The position numbers and the translations under genes were made by a program. The notes below the pieces were generated by a model. The model made no database searches and was not told where the DNA came from. It saw only the letters and a list, made by a program, of their open reading frames with translations. DNA of 64,000 nt from Meconema thalassinum (lineage: Eukaryota > Arthropoda > Insecta > Orthoptera > Tettigoniidae), in assembly GCA_946902985.2 (NCBI GenBank), contig OX336393.1:363240779-363304778 (forward strand), written 5' to 3'. Positions 50,521 to 61,231 of the stretch are shown here, one piece after another; positions within the stretch are counted from its first letter, which is position 1; each line of letters starts with the position of its first letter.

Positions 50521-53500
50521 TGAATTATATAGAGACCACGGTGGCTATATTGGAAATTATAAAGAAAGTTATGGCTGTCATAGTTATGACGTGGGTAGTC
50601 ATGACGTAAGCACGGATGACGCAGACGTTATGCCAGCAGGCTACTTGAGCTGAGATTCTCAGTGACGTCAGCATTTATTCGAGAAAGATCCGAGATTTAC
50701 GACGCAGTCGCAGGAAACGTGGAATTCTGCTGAGGAAGAAATTATGCTATTGGAGGGGAGGCTCGAACCAATGAACGATAGTCTGAAGGAAGACGGAAAT
50801 TGCTGAAACTACGGTATTTTTATTACTTTTTGGAATGCAGAATTGTGGAAATCCATTTGCAGTAGAGGCATTGATCTGGAATTTTGGTGAAATTTATTTT
50901 CTGTTTTTGAATTTTGAAAATCCGTCATGTATTGACGAAGTTGGAACTTCTAGCGATGACGCAATAACACGCTATGGAAGGGATGGATACGCCCCTCATG
51001 AAGTTTATAAAAGGCCTTGCGCAGAAGAGAGGATTCTCATTCTCTCAGATCATCGAAGCTCTAATCGTCAAAGCTCAATCGTCTGATAGCTCAAATCATC
51101 AGATCTTCAGTCTCAGTTCTTATATAGTCATTTCGGTGAGACGTCGAGTGAGATTAGTAGAAAGAGTCGTCTTTATAACGCGTGGTGAAGCCACTGCATT
51201 AAACGAGATTCGAGCAGACAAGCAGTGCAAGTTTACTGTGAGTAAAACTAGGTGAAGTTAAAACGCACATTATAACGCGTCTACAAGATTAGCTATGAAC
51301 AGTTAGCGGTCGCCTATAAGCTAATTCTATTGTGCATTGCTACATTAAGGAATGTAGAAAAGTTGAACAATTTCGAGGAGTTATTTTGGAAGATATTGGC
51401 AATTTTAGACGACTGACAAAAGTGATTTTCTCGCCACCTGAGAAGCACTTTGTATCGTCAGATTCTACGCCACGGCTGACACTGCTAGTGAAATACGGAG
51501 ACTTCAGATTGCTTTTGTGACACAACGCTACAGTATTATGGAGCAGTTTAATATGGCAGTTTGTTCTTCTATTACCATAACCGAAGAGAAGATGGAAGGC
51601 TAAAGGACTTTAATGCAATTGGGACATATTTCAACGGAGTAAGATAGCAGCATGGAACTTCGCTAATTGCCATTCCACACAAGCGAACATGTGGTGAACA
51701 ACCATCTACACCCATGTTTCGTGGTTCAACGCTGAATACTATCAAACAGCAATGGAAACGATTTCATACTCACTGAATATGAATATTTCTTCGGAAATTA
51801 CTACAAAACCTTCATGGCGATTTTCTACTGGAACTTCAGGGATTTTTCAAGAGAGGTCAGGGTAATCCCGACTCACAAAGAAGAATTTTGCCGGAAGGAT
51901 GTCTTTTGTCTTCACGGAGCAGTGCAATTTCCGGAGGAGAAAGCAGTTCGATGCTCCGAGGGTGCTGTTTCCTGTTTCGAGGATGGAGCTCATCTTCAAG
52001 TTGGTGAAATGGATCCATCAGCAGTCTTCTTTGGGGAATTTTCCTCTGGAACTTCAACCAGCAGATAAGGTAGTCGTGAACGTTTATTGTATTTGAGTTT
52101 CTTAGCGATATTTGAGCAGCCTTTTTCCCATATTTTTTGTCCTCATGTATTTTGCCCTATATTCTTGTTTGAGATTCCTATTCTCAGTACACCTTGATGA
52201 GTTATGCCTTTTTCGACGATTTATTAAGACATTGTTATGTCATGGGCATAGTTAAACGATTTTGGATCAGTTGAGACTGACATTTAGATTTTTCAGTAAT
52301 TTGCTTATTTTTTTGTAGTCACGATTTGACTGTAAGTTAATGATCTTTATGGCAGATTTAAATTCAGACAGCGTGTCACTTTATTAAAGTAATTCTACCC
52401 CAGTTTAATTACTTTGACCAATTTTCTGTCATCATCAAGAAGGAAGAACATTAAATGATTTTAGAGCGTTAAAATCCATTACGTTGTCGACGATCTTGGA
52501 AATACTAGTCGTTATTTGAATTGATTGCAACACAGACATTTATCGTCAGTTATGAACGACCATTGCATCATAGACCATTTTGTGAAAGATGAACTTTAAT
52601 TATGAATTATTGAATGCATTAAAGTCGTGAACTTTTGTTAGGAGTTTTTTCTCAATTAGAGATTTATATAATGATGTTTGCATTCCCCAGTCTAATTGGA
52701 TTCTATTCGACTATTTTGCAGTTTAGTCGCACTTTGTTTGATGATAGTATTTTTATACTACAATTCTTTGAAGATGTTAATCTTAAATTTTGATAGACCA
52801 GACAGGCGTATATAAGCGTATTCACTATTAAATTTGTTTGTGATTGGCAAATTTTTACTTCATTTCGATTCATGAATGAAATCCACGAAGGTTAAATGAC
52901 AACAGTTTTCAAACAATTAATGATTATAAGAATTTTTGAAGTGGAACTATGAATGTATAATCGCTAGTGCAGCGGACGTGTTGAAAGTCGCTGATGTATA
53001 ATGCCCTTGAATAAATGAAGGAGGTTCCCACAGTAATTAATGATGTTAAAGAATTTGTTAGTGGAGGTTTTTGTAAATTCTGTGGAAGATTTTGATGCCA
53101 TATATATTAATATATGATGAATTTTGGGCCTATATTAATGCAGTTTGTGCATTATTTTGTAAGCGAATTATTTTCCGATGGAGTGTATTATCTTAGTCCT
53201 TAGAAAATTAATCAAGTGAATTTACTGTTATAATTAACAAGAGTATTGAAAGAATTTGAGATAAGATTTTGAATGAAGATTACCGTCACAAATAATTATA
53301 ATTATTACAACCTTTATTAAACCAGATTGTGACATTATATGTATAACTAACCTTCATTGGTCGATTATATTGACACGATTATGAAATTACCAACCGGATG
53401 AACATGTGGTTAAATGTATTTCTTAAATTAATAATTTAAATGTTAATATTGTAAATAATGATGTAAATATCTTTGACAATAATGTGGAACGAAAGTAATG

Positions 53501-54200
53501 TTAGAGGCGTGTTTAATTTTTTTTTTATTGTCTTTGACAAATATTATAAACAATTTCTAATTGTTATAAATTATTTATGTGATTTTGTTATAAACATTTA
53601 AGAGTGTGTTTTATACTCTAAACTATGCTTATTAAACATTTGGATGATAACTTAACAAGCTTAGGGATTGTCAGAATAATCCAGTGGTATGTGAGTTGAG
53701 CATTTGAAAGAGTTGCGTCAATATATATGAGTTGTCTTGCGGACATTTAAAGCTTTTGAGAGGGAGCTGGATTCTTACGCAGTGTGGCATGACAAGTGAG
53801 CCCCATTTGACAGGTGTGCGTCAGGTTGAAGGGTAGATCGCAGCTGTCCAGACAACTGGTTATCAGCGGGCGAGGTCGTCTACATTCTGGCCTTGTGCCT
53901 ATAAATACAAGTGTCATGTTTATTAAAAGAAACAAAATGCTCTGTGTATGTGTCTCGTCCTGACTTCCTTTTCCAGTCCAAATGTGTTTTGAATATTACG
54001 TTATTTTGAGCTCGTGGGAGCTATCATATTGTTTGATAACTTTGCAAGTCCTTCAGGAGGACGTAGTCAGATTGACATGGGCTACTGATAGCCACATTTA
54101 TTTTGTTGAGTTGTTAAAATCATACCCTTTATTTGAAATAAAAGCTTTTGTACAGTTCAAAGTTCTCGTCTTCGTTCTGGTTCATTTTTAAATGTCATGG
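50521..54200. other. 3.7 kb of mostly unique AT-rich DNA, no family matched
   Basis: The longest stretch without a dispersed repeat seen elsewhere in the window. ORFs at 50835, 50974, 51814 and 51899 are under 95 residues, overlap in different frames, and show no domain. It contains TGACGTCA at 50663, a TATAAAAG site at 51006, TATAAATA at 53899 and AATAAA at about 54137. It could hold a non-coding exon, a long diverged LTR, or nothing. Confidence 0.35.
51006..51042 (+). promoter_or_regulatory. Possible TATA promoter
   Basis: TATAAAAG at 51006-51013 with an insect Inr-like TCATTC at 51037-51042, about 33 bp apart, near the usual spacing. No gene downstream can be recognised, so this may be chance in AT-rich DNA. 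Confidence 0.2.
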
Positions 54201-54461
54201 TGGAGGTTATTGTGGGAGCATACTTTAGAGATCCTGTTGTCAACCCAATCCCCGAGATAATTTTAAGAGGTAAGTAAAGGTAAGTATGAACCCCCGTCTA
54301 TTTTGGTGTGTTCCACAATAATTTCTTGGTAACTTCTGTGCTCAAACCTCGGTAGTATCTGTCAGTGCCATTTTCATTGGTGTAGCTGAGCCGGTGCGAT
54401 TGATTGTTGGCAATCCGATTGAGGGGGCGGATATCTGACAGCCTACTATCCGGGTAAACGG
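54201..54461. other. No recognisable feature
   Basis: Unique-looking. Confidence 0.35.
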
Positions 54462-54562
54462 GGACAGTACCAGCCCTCAGACCAGAATTAAATATCATGG
54501 AAGAGCCAGGAATCGAATCCGGATCTCACGGGTGACAGCCAATAAAGTTAGCCACTATACCA
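54462..54562 (-). mobile_element. SINE-A head fragment
   Basis: CCCTCAGACCAGAATTAAAT, GAGCCAGGAATCGAATCC, GGTGACAGCC, AGCCACTATACCACCAAGTG. It abuts SINE-B head to head. Confidence 0.65.
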
Positions 54563-54969
54563 CCAAGTGGCGTAGTTGGTAGCATGCTGAACTGCTGTGC
54601 CCAAGATAGCGGGTTCAAACCCGGCCGAAGTCGTCGGATTTTTAAGAGCGTTAAAAATCCTTCAGTAAGCCTTCCTTCGGAGGGGAAGTAAAGCCGGTGG
54701 TCCCATGTCATAGATTTATGGCATGTAAGAGATCATTCCACTGACTAAACATGTGTGAAGCTAAATTGTTAGGTTAGATTTCGTCGGAACGCTCTATCAA
54801 AGTTCCAACGTTCACCACTAGGTTTCATTGATATCTGGTAGCGAAAGTTAGACCTACTTGAAATTGAACGGAACTCGTAGCTCACCATAAGGGTGTCCAC
54901 TGGAAGCAGCTACAGACTCAGGGGGGCCGAACATTTTCTCGGACACTCCCGGCACTAAAAGCCATACGA

Positions 54970-55012
<43 letters not shown>

Positions 55013-55014
55013 AT
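54563..55014 (+). mobile_element. SINE-B, CTCGGACACTCC-type tail with (ATAA)12
   Basis: AAGTGGCGTAGTTGGTAGCA, GGGTTCAAACCCGGCC, CTTCCTTCGGAGGGGAAGTA, CATGTGTGAAGCTAAATTGT, GTAGCTCACCATAAGGGTGT, TCTCGGACACTCCCGGCACT, AAAAGCCATACG then 12 ATAA units (54969-55014), which are the 3' tail. Confidence 0.85.
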
Positions 55015-56498
55015 ATTCTATGAAAATATTTGATTGAACATGTTAAACACCACACTAGTAATGTTTCTTAACTCATGTGTCGCTTCCATTATAAAGATCG
55101 TGGAATCTGAGCTCACCAACTTCTATCTACCAATGCCTTAAATAGAGAATGTAGATGGCTTGAAATCACACCTACTTGCCTCAGAAATGAAGGAAGCAAG
55201 GTAGATGACAGTTACGTCTTCTCCACATACTGTATTTACCTTTCTTTGATCGTCTGCTGCTCAAAATTGCCTAACAATAATAAGGGGCACCTTGAGTCGC
55301 GAATTCCTCGGGTGCCAATGATGAGAGCGAAATGGCTGGGCAGACTGCCATCATGAAATGTAGCGGTGAACTCATCCTCATTCTTTCACTCACTACTTGG
55401 CACAGAGAGGCGAAGCGGAAGTTTCTAACCGTCTGAGATTCAAATGTTTATCATCAGACGTCGTTTCCTTCGTTAATAAAATTCTGATTGATATCCCAGC
55501 CTAATGATCAGCTTTAAATCTGACGTCATTCCAACGATAAGGCAGTCTTGTAATTAAGTTAGTGAGTAATTTTACAGTCATGATCTGTCCTAAGTTTAAG
55601 GTTGTGAGAGGGAGGGGGGAATGACTGCAATCAGCAATAGAATTAATACAATAAAATTAATTAATTATCATTGTCATTCATTATCATCCGATGATCTTAG
55701 GATTATGAAACTAATCTCATGATCAGGCCCAGGAGATTACCTGTATCCAAGGACGTCTGCCACCCACGTCATGGGGAACTCATTAAGGCAGACGGCCAGT
55801 GCGCCGACACCCTCAGCCGCATGTATTTTATTTTAAGCCGTGGAGCGTTTCTCTCATTTTAGCAGCCCATTCCATCCCTCACGTTATATTTACAATTTAT
55901 GGTGGAACGCGCTCCTCTTAGGTAACCTCGTTGCAACTTTCATTGGTTACACGTTTGTTATTATTTCCTGATTCAAGACACTGTACGATTATTGCCTTAT
56001 TTAAAGGGAGATCTCGATTATTCACTGAGTAATATGTCACTACAGAAGTGAAATGTTTACATCAAATGGTCTTCAAAATGCTCACAATAGATAAACACGA
56101 AGTGACGAAACGAAGAATAGCAAGTCCAGAATAGCTGCGATGTCTGAAAGTTATGATCTTGGGCATATCATGGGATGTTCAATGGTAAATTGAGTTAATT
56201 TATTTAATAATATAATAATAAGAAGATACGTCCATGGCTTCAGGAGGTATATCAAGACTTAAGAAGGCCAAAGATTGGACTGGTTGAAGTGTGGGACAGG
56301 ACAAGATTGTGAACTAAAGTTCCATTTGTGAAGGATCCCCACAAAAGAAGATTCACACTTTCAGTCGAAGAATGATTGAGAAGGAGTCAAAGATTGAAAA
56401 ATCTCTAGCAGGAAGCGAAACGGCAAGATAAACACACCTTGAAGGCGAAAACCTTGACCTGAATAATAGTTGTGTATTTGTAGCCCATAGATGGCTGT
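55015..56498. other. No recognisable feature
   Basis: Unique-looking sequence of about 1.5 kb. No ORF of interest. Confidence 0.45.
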
Positions 56499-56511
56499 AA
56501 TAATAATGATG

Positions 56512-56566
<55 letters not shown>
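56499..56566. repeat. (AAT)n microsatellite
   Basis: About 22 AAT units next to the T1 copy; source of the poly-Tyr ORF on the minus strand. Confidence 0.95.
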
Positions 56567-56568
<2 letters not shown>

Positions 56569-56589
56569 TATTTTCAAGTGTCCAAACAA

Positions 56590-57749
56590 TCTACTTTTTG
56601 TTGTGTAACATCTTTCCACTCGGTTACTGGATAGTTTTGTGGGAGTGATTTTGAAAATTGGGGATGGAAATGGATCGGAACGATCGAGCTGGCAGTGGTT
56701 GATCAAACGGAAGTATGCACTGCCCGCTCGATCGATCAAACGGAAGTGTACTAGCTGGCAGTGGTGGACAACGGAAGTATGCACTGCCCGCTCGATCGAT
56801 TAAACGGAAGTGTACTAGCTGGCAGTGGTACCATGCAAAGGCAGCGTGATTTTTATACAATTGAAAATGTGTTTATTGGAAACAAGGCAGTGTGTGCTCT
56901 GTAGCGCGAGAATGTTATGGAAGGTAATACAGTAGGCAGTGCATTTAGCAGCCACTGGTTTGACGAGCACAGTGGCAAATGTTTCACCGACTTTCATTTG
57001 TCATTGAGCAGTTTATGAAGCTTTACGTTCAAGGTTGAATATCACATGTGGTAGGAAGTGAAAACTTGAGACTAATGTTGTTGAGTGTATGATAAAATAA
57101 AGACGACAAATGACATTTAAGTAAGCGGCATTATTGTCAAACTGTGGGTGAGTAATCAAATATTAAATGCATAACAGAATGTTGTTATATGAGTGGAATA
57201 AAAGCTGTATTTTCATCATTTGTGAGACTAGGTCATTTCATGATTGTAGGAAGCCATGTTTTGATTGTTTATGACGAACTGCATGGGAGCCTTGAGAATA
57301 ATGAATGTTATAGTTACTGAGGAATGTGCATACAGCATTTCAGAGTACAGTCGACGTTGTGTGTCACTTTGTTATTATGAATTATTCATGTAAAAGGATG
57401 GAGGAAGGAAGCTTGTGGTTTTGTGTGACCGTTAATCTCACGATCATGATCCACGGTACCTCCCTTTTACGTGAAATGCGAACCACAGGACATGGCATTT
57501 CATTTCGAAAATCTCACACGTATTGACCGGGAATCAAACCCGGTCTACCTTGTTGAGAGACTAACAGCTTGACCGCTGCGACACAAATGTGACAGTAGCA
57601 TATCTCCAATTCAATCTATACATTCATCATAGTACCAGTATGAAAATGGAGTGTAAATTAACATTTTAAGAATGTCCAAGCTGTGTAGTATACGAGTAGG
57701 ATAACATGTCAGATGTTACACATCATATGCGACTACTGTAAGGCTCGTA
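56590..57749 (+). mobile_element. T1 element copy 2
   Basis: Left end TTGTGTAACATCTTTCCACT, right end CAGATGTTACACATCATATG. It carries the conserved block ATTGGAAACAAGGCAGTGTG, the hairpin and a SINE-C in the same places as copy 1. The left interior instead has a ~67-bp repeat (56690-56830) with CACTGCCCGCTCGATCGAT and AACGGAAGTGTACTAGCTGG. Confidence 0.75.
57398..57592 (-). mobile_element. SINE-C inside T1 copy 2
   Basis: Reversed SINE-C: GACATGGCATTTCATTTCGA, AATCTCACACGTATTGACCG, GGAATCAAACCCGGTC, AGCTTGACCGCTGCGACAC. Its position matches the SINE-C in T1 copy 1. Confidence 0.8.
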
Positions 57750-58204
57750 TCTTTTTTACTACTAAGTACCACTCGCTCCACTTTTCTCATCATCAACTTT
57801 TAAGCTACCTATTCTCTAAACATAAATGGTACTACTCGGAGGATATTTAACATGTGTCTAATTCCAGTGCTATCATTATTATTATAACTGACCTCAATGT
57901 CAGAATGTTTTCTCATTAATTTATTTTTGTGTGTTTCAGGTAAGCACTGGCTGAGGAGCCGTGACCTTCAAGCGCCATAATGGTAAGAGCTGACCAAATG
58001 TTATAATATTAAAAATATTACATAATATTTCTCATTACTTGCCTATAGGAAGGTTAGGGAAGCAATGAAAGTAGCTTAAAATGTTGGTAATTGAACATGA
58101 ATGGCAAGTACAACATCTACTGTAGTTGGCGATATTAGCGACAGTTAAATGCGTAATTAAGTGTAAAACATTAATATACTAGAGGCGTACATATTGTTTT
58201 ACAC
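57750..58204. other. Unique-looking stretch containing the candidate exon
   Basis: No dispersed repeat of this window matches here. Confidence 0.4.
57940..57982 (+). other. Candidate 43-nt exon ending in ATG
   Basis: TTATTTTTGTGTGTTTCAG before 57940 is a good acceptor with polypyrimidine tract. The 43-nt segment ends GCGCCATAATG and is followed by GTAAGAG, a strong donor. A start codon as the last codon of a short 5' exon is a common arrangement, for example in ribosomal protein genes. No matching exon is visible in the window, so this is a splice-site reading only. CAGGTAAGC at the 5' edge also looks like a donor, which weakens it. Confidence 0.25.
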
Positions 58205-58745
58205 TTTATTTTTTCTACCCAAATGAAATACATTACACATCAGTTGTTACGTCCACCTTCTCAACATAATCTTCTTGTATCTTTATGCACTTTTGCCATC
58301 GATGTGTCAGTTTCTTCAGACCTTCCTGAAACCATTCTTTCGGAGTGCTGCGTATGCATGCCTTGATAGCGGTGTCCAGAGGTTTCTTCATGTTCCCAAA
58401 CAGGTAATAACTTGGTGCCAAGTCCGGAGAGTATGGTGGTTGTGGCAGCACCGTGAATCCCATTTGATCAATGGCAGCGGTGGTCTCGCGGCTATTGTGG
58501 GGGCGGGCATTGTCATGTTACAGAAGCACACCTTTAGCCCATTTTCCTGGCCGCTTAGTTTGAATGGCACGACGTAAGTGCTTAAGGGTTGCCACATATG
58601 CTGCACTGTTAATCGTAGCGCCCAATTCCAGCCAGTCAATGGGGATGATGACCTTTGTGTCCCAGAACACTGTCGCCATTCGCTTGACAACTGATGGCAC
58701 TGTTCAACATTTCTTTGGCGGTGGACTGCCCCTTTGCTACCATTG
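58205..58745 (-). pseudogene. mariner transposase C-terminal half (M3), catalytic Asp lost
   Basis: Minus strand reads SVKRMATVFWDTKVIIPIDW, LELGATINSAAYVATLKHLR and RAIQTKRPGKWAKGVLL, a stop, then HDNARPHNSRETTAAIDQMG, FTVLPQPPYSPDLAPSYYLF and GNMKKPLDTAIKA to VDVTTDV and stop at 58233. This is the catalytic half of a mariner transposase. HDN keeps the second Asp. The third should be the D of APSDYxLF and is Tyr here (APSYYLF). With the stop before HDN, the enzyme is dead. The N-terminus is missing; SINE-G lies beyond it. Confidence 0.9.
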
Positions 58746-58784
58746 CATGGTCGCCGTTTTGCGGATTTTTCAGAATTGTGCACG

Positions 58785-58908
58785 GTAAACCAATTCAAGG
58801 ACGACCGACTGTGGGGCTCGAATCTATGTCTACCGAGTCCGCAGAAAGATTGACCCCATGGCCTAGCACTGCGCTTAAGCGAGCATAGCCACCGCTGTCG
58901 GTTAGCAT
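58785..58908 (-). mobile_element. SINE-G, head only
   Basis: Reversed: ACCGACAGCGGTGGCTATGC, GCAGTGCTAGGCCATGGGGT, AGATTCGAGCCCCACAGTCG, then GTCCTTGAATTGGTTTACCG. Matches 25014-25140. It borders the M3 remnant. Confidence 0.7.
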
Positions 58909-59399
58909 AATCTGGGTTAAACGAAGTTATATAGTACTTTACTTCGAAAACACAATCCATTGGTCTGGCTTTAGCGTGGGATAGTCAGGAGGCATTGTAC
59001 TACACAAGTGTGTGAAAATGTTGCGGGATAAGCTTAGGATACTGCAACCCATCAAACGCAAGTGTGAGCATGGCTGCCGATCCAGCTGGAGATTCAGCTC
59101 GCTCAAAGAATCAACTTTGTGACGGGATTCCGTAACTTACACAAATCAAAACAAGTTTTGCATATTGCTGGCCAAGAGTCGAGTAGATCATTCCCATTTA
59201 TTGAGGATAAAAACAAAAGTGTGATTTAGAATTGCGTAATGCAGCGAGACTTACAAGGAGTATGAACGAAATCAGACGTAGATGAGGACACTATTATAAT
59301 TCAAAATAGGGATTCGTAGAGGCACCCCTTTCTCTATCTTATACCTCAGAGGCTTGCAAACTAGCCTAAGAGCTGAAACGCATAAGAACTACTTCGTGT
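58909..59399. other. No recognisable feature
   Basis: Unique-looking. Confidence 0.4.
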
Positions 59400-59705
59400 T
59401 GCAGTGGCTAGAACAGATCCGGGTTCGATGCCCAGCTTTGCAAATAAATGTATTTCTGATTTGAGGGCTGGAACGGGGAACACTCAGCCTTGTGAAGCAG
59501 AACTGAAATGAGGTGGGTTCGATGCCAGTCGAATGCCAAGATGACACCTAAATTAATGCTATATCCGGCGACTGTCAGAATCCTAGCCCCGATTACAAGC
59601 ACACACACTAGTGCAGCCATTACAAAAACACAGATTATCAGATAAATTCTACACTCTCCCAAGTACACGGGGCTACATGACCTTGATGTCGTAAAGCCCC
59701 TAAAA
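59400..59705 (+). mobile_element. SINE-A, central domain missing
   Basis: GATCCGGGTTCGATGCCCAG, GGGCTGGAACGGGGAACACT, GAGGTGGGTTCGATGCCAG, then directly to the end of the body and tail ACACAGATTATCAGATAAAT, GGGGCTACATGACCTTGATG. The stretch with the usual GGTTTTCCGTGGTTTCCC is absent. Confidence 0.7.
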
Positions 59706-59902
59706 TAATCAACAACAACAAGTAAATTAACGTATGTGAAAATAATTGAAGTAACAAATAAAATGTATGTGGTTTCTGGTAAATTATCTTTCCAGTACTG
59801 TGTTGTTCCCAAGATGTAAAAGCAAATAGAATTTGTAATTACCCCAAATAATGTTTTTCTTATATTTATGTAATCATTAATAGCGTTGCATTTTAGTAAT
59901 TG

Positions 59903-60118
59903 ACGCGAGGGCTCGAATGGGGTGTACTCAGCCTCGTGAGGACAATTTAGTATATGTCTGACAGTGAGGCAGCGCACCCGTTACGGAGACCAAGATTAAT
60001 GGCCGAGGGGACCCGACGCGCTGACAACGCATCACCCCATAATCTGCTGGCCAAATGGCTGGGCAGTGGTCGCTTCGTAGGCCTAGGCTCTTTATGGGCT
60101 ATAGTGCCACGGGGTTTG
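59903..60118 (+). mobile_element. SINE-E, 5' truncated
   Basis: GGGGTGTACTCAGCCTCGTG, GTCTGACAGTGAGGCAGCGC, GGGGACCCGACGCGCTGACA, GGCCAAATGGCTGGGCAGTG. It matches the reversed 33195-33430 but lacks the tRNA-like head. Confidence 0.8.
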
Positions 60119-60159
60119 CTTTTTAATAGTGTTGTATTATAATTGTTGCCCCATTACAC

Positions 60160-60345
60160 TAAGGTAATGGCGTGAGGTTTGCCTTCCTCCTCCAAGGTGG
60201 ACTGGGTTCGATTCCCGGTTATTGCATGTTTATTCGAGGATAATTGTAATTACAAGTGGTTTGGGTTCCACACGTAAAAGAAAAGTATCGTGGCTTCTGA
60301 TCGCGAGATCAAGGGCCAAGTAAAAGTATAAGCTTCGTTACTCTG
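60160..60345 (+). mobile_element. SINE-C, diverged
   Basis: CCTCCAAGGTGGACTGGGTT, CGATTCCCGGTTATTGCATG, GGGTTCCACACGTAAAAGAA, TGGCTTCTGATCGCGAGATC follow SINE-C order. Confidence 0.65.
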
Positions 60346-60719
60346 AGAGCTAGTAACCCAGACCTTCTTTCGTTCCAGATAAAAAAAACTGTGGTGGTGA
60401 ATGCTCCATAAATTTTGTGTCGTCTCTAACTTGAGTCCATTACTTCATTGGTGACAGACCATAAAGATGGCAATTCGGTAATCCCCCCTTCGGCTGTCAG
60501 TATGCAAAAAGAATTTATCTCTCAAGATCGTATCGCGCACTATCTCTTCTACATACAAAGAAGGGGGATGGGAGTTTATTTCTTCATCTGGCTGTCACAT
60601 GTTTTAGAAGTGGGAAAATTGCTTGCAGAATTCGAAGGATTAGATGACTAGATAAAGTACTGTTTTGTTGTTTTTGTTAGTTCGTCGTGGTGTAGAAAAG
60701 CCAATTCGGTGAGTTCTCG
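60346..60719. other. No recognisable feature
   Basis: The 67-residue ORF at 60448 has no family signal. Confidence 0.4.
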
Positions 60720-60984
60720 GTAGCGATATACAGAATTCTGCAAAAAAGAAGTTAATGTAGCGACAAAACTCTCCCTACAACTCTCAGTATTTAGAGCGAC
60801 CTGGGTAGATTCAGGATATCTGATACTTAAGCTAGAGGTAACTGATATGAGGGTAGCACGAATGGTTGCTGGGACAAATAGATGGGAGCAATGACAGGAA
60901 GGATCTCGTAATGAAGAGATAAAGGCTAAGTTAGAAATGAACTCTCTACATGAAGCTGTTTGTATAAGGGTATGAGTTCGGCTG
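60720..60984 (+). pseudogene. LINE C-terminus, proximal part (split by SINE-C)
   Basis: Reads LEVTDMRVARMVAGTNRWEQ, then frameshifted NEEIKAKLEMN, LHEAVCIRV. It is the same LINE family as 42587-42800 (DMRVARLINGTNRWEQ). It continues after the SINE as EGKISIDRPRRR. Confidence 0.6.
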
Positions 60985-61183
60985 TGGAGGGGAAAGGAAG
61001 ATTGTAGTTTTACGTGACCGTGAATCTTGTGTTCATGAGCCACGAGACCTCCTTTTTACGCGGAATCCGAACCACAGTACATAGCAATTAACTTCGAAAA
61101 TCTCACATGTATTGACCGGGAATCGAACCCAGTCCACCTTGGTGAGAGGCCGACAGCTTGACCGCTGCGCCACCACGCCCCCT
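60985..61183 (-). mobile_element. SINE-C in LINE, imperfect 12-bp TSD
   Basis: GGCTGTGGAGGG before (about 60973-60984) and GGCTGTAGAGGG after (about 61184-61195) differ by one base. Minus strand: GGGGGCGTGGTGGCGCAGCG, GGTCAAGCTGTCGGCCTCTC, GGGTTCGATTCCCGGTC. A full-length copy. Confidence 0.8.
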
Positions 61184-61231
61184 GGCTGTAGAGGGTAAGA
61201 TAAGCATAGATAGACCTAGAAGACGTTATTA
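61184..61231 (+). pseudogene. LINE C-terminus, distal scrap between SINE-C and mariner
   Basis: Reads EGKISIDRPRRRYY, matching the GKxxxxRPRRRW motif of LINE C-termini. The mariner M2 follows at a TA. Confidence 0.55.

Noticed and set aside
50835..52096. Cluster of short ORFs suggesting a multi-exon gene
   Set aside because: Frames overlap, none exceeds 95 residues, and no splice-linked reading gave a recognisable domain.
53499..54198. Possible LTR (TGTTAGAGG start, TATAAATA, AATAAA, ATGTCA end, TGGTGGAGG after it as a primer-binding-like site)
   Set aside because: No second LTR, no target duplication (AGTAA against TGGTG) and no gag-pol remnant. Left as a note under the unique region.
58388..58960. 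190-residue minus-strand ORF
   Set aside because: It overlaps mariner M3 in a different frame and SINE-G; the mariner reading in the other frame is the meaningful one.
59408..59977. 189-residue minus-strand ORF
   Set aside because: It spans SINE-A tail and the start of a SINE-E fragment; no domain, so a chance frame.
60648..61043. 131-residue minus-strand ORF
   Set aside because: It is antisense to a LINE remnant and SINE-C.
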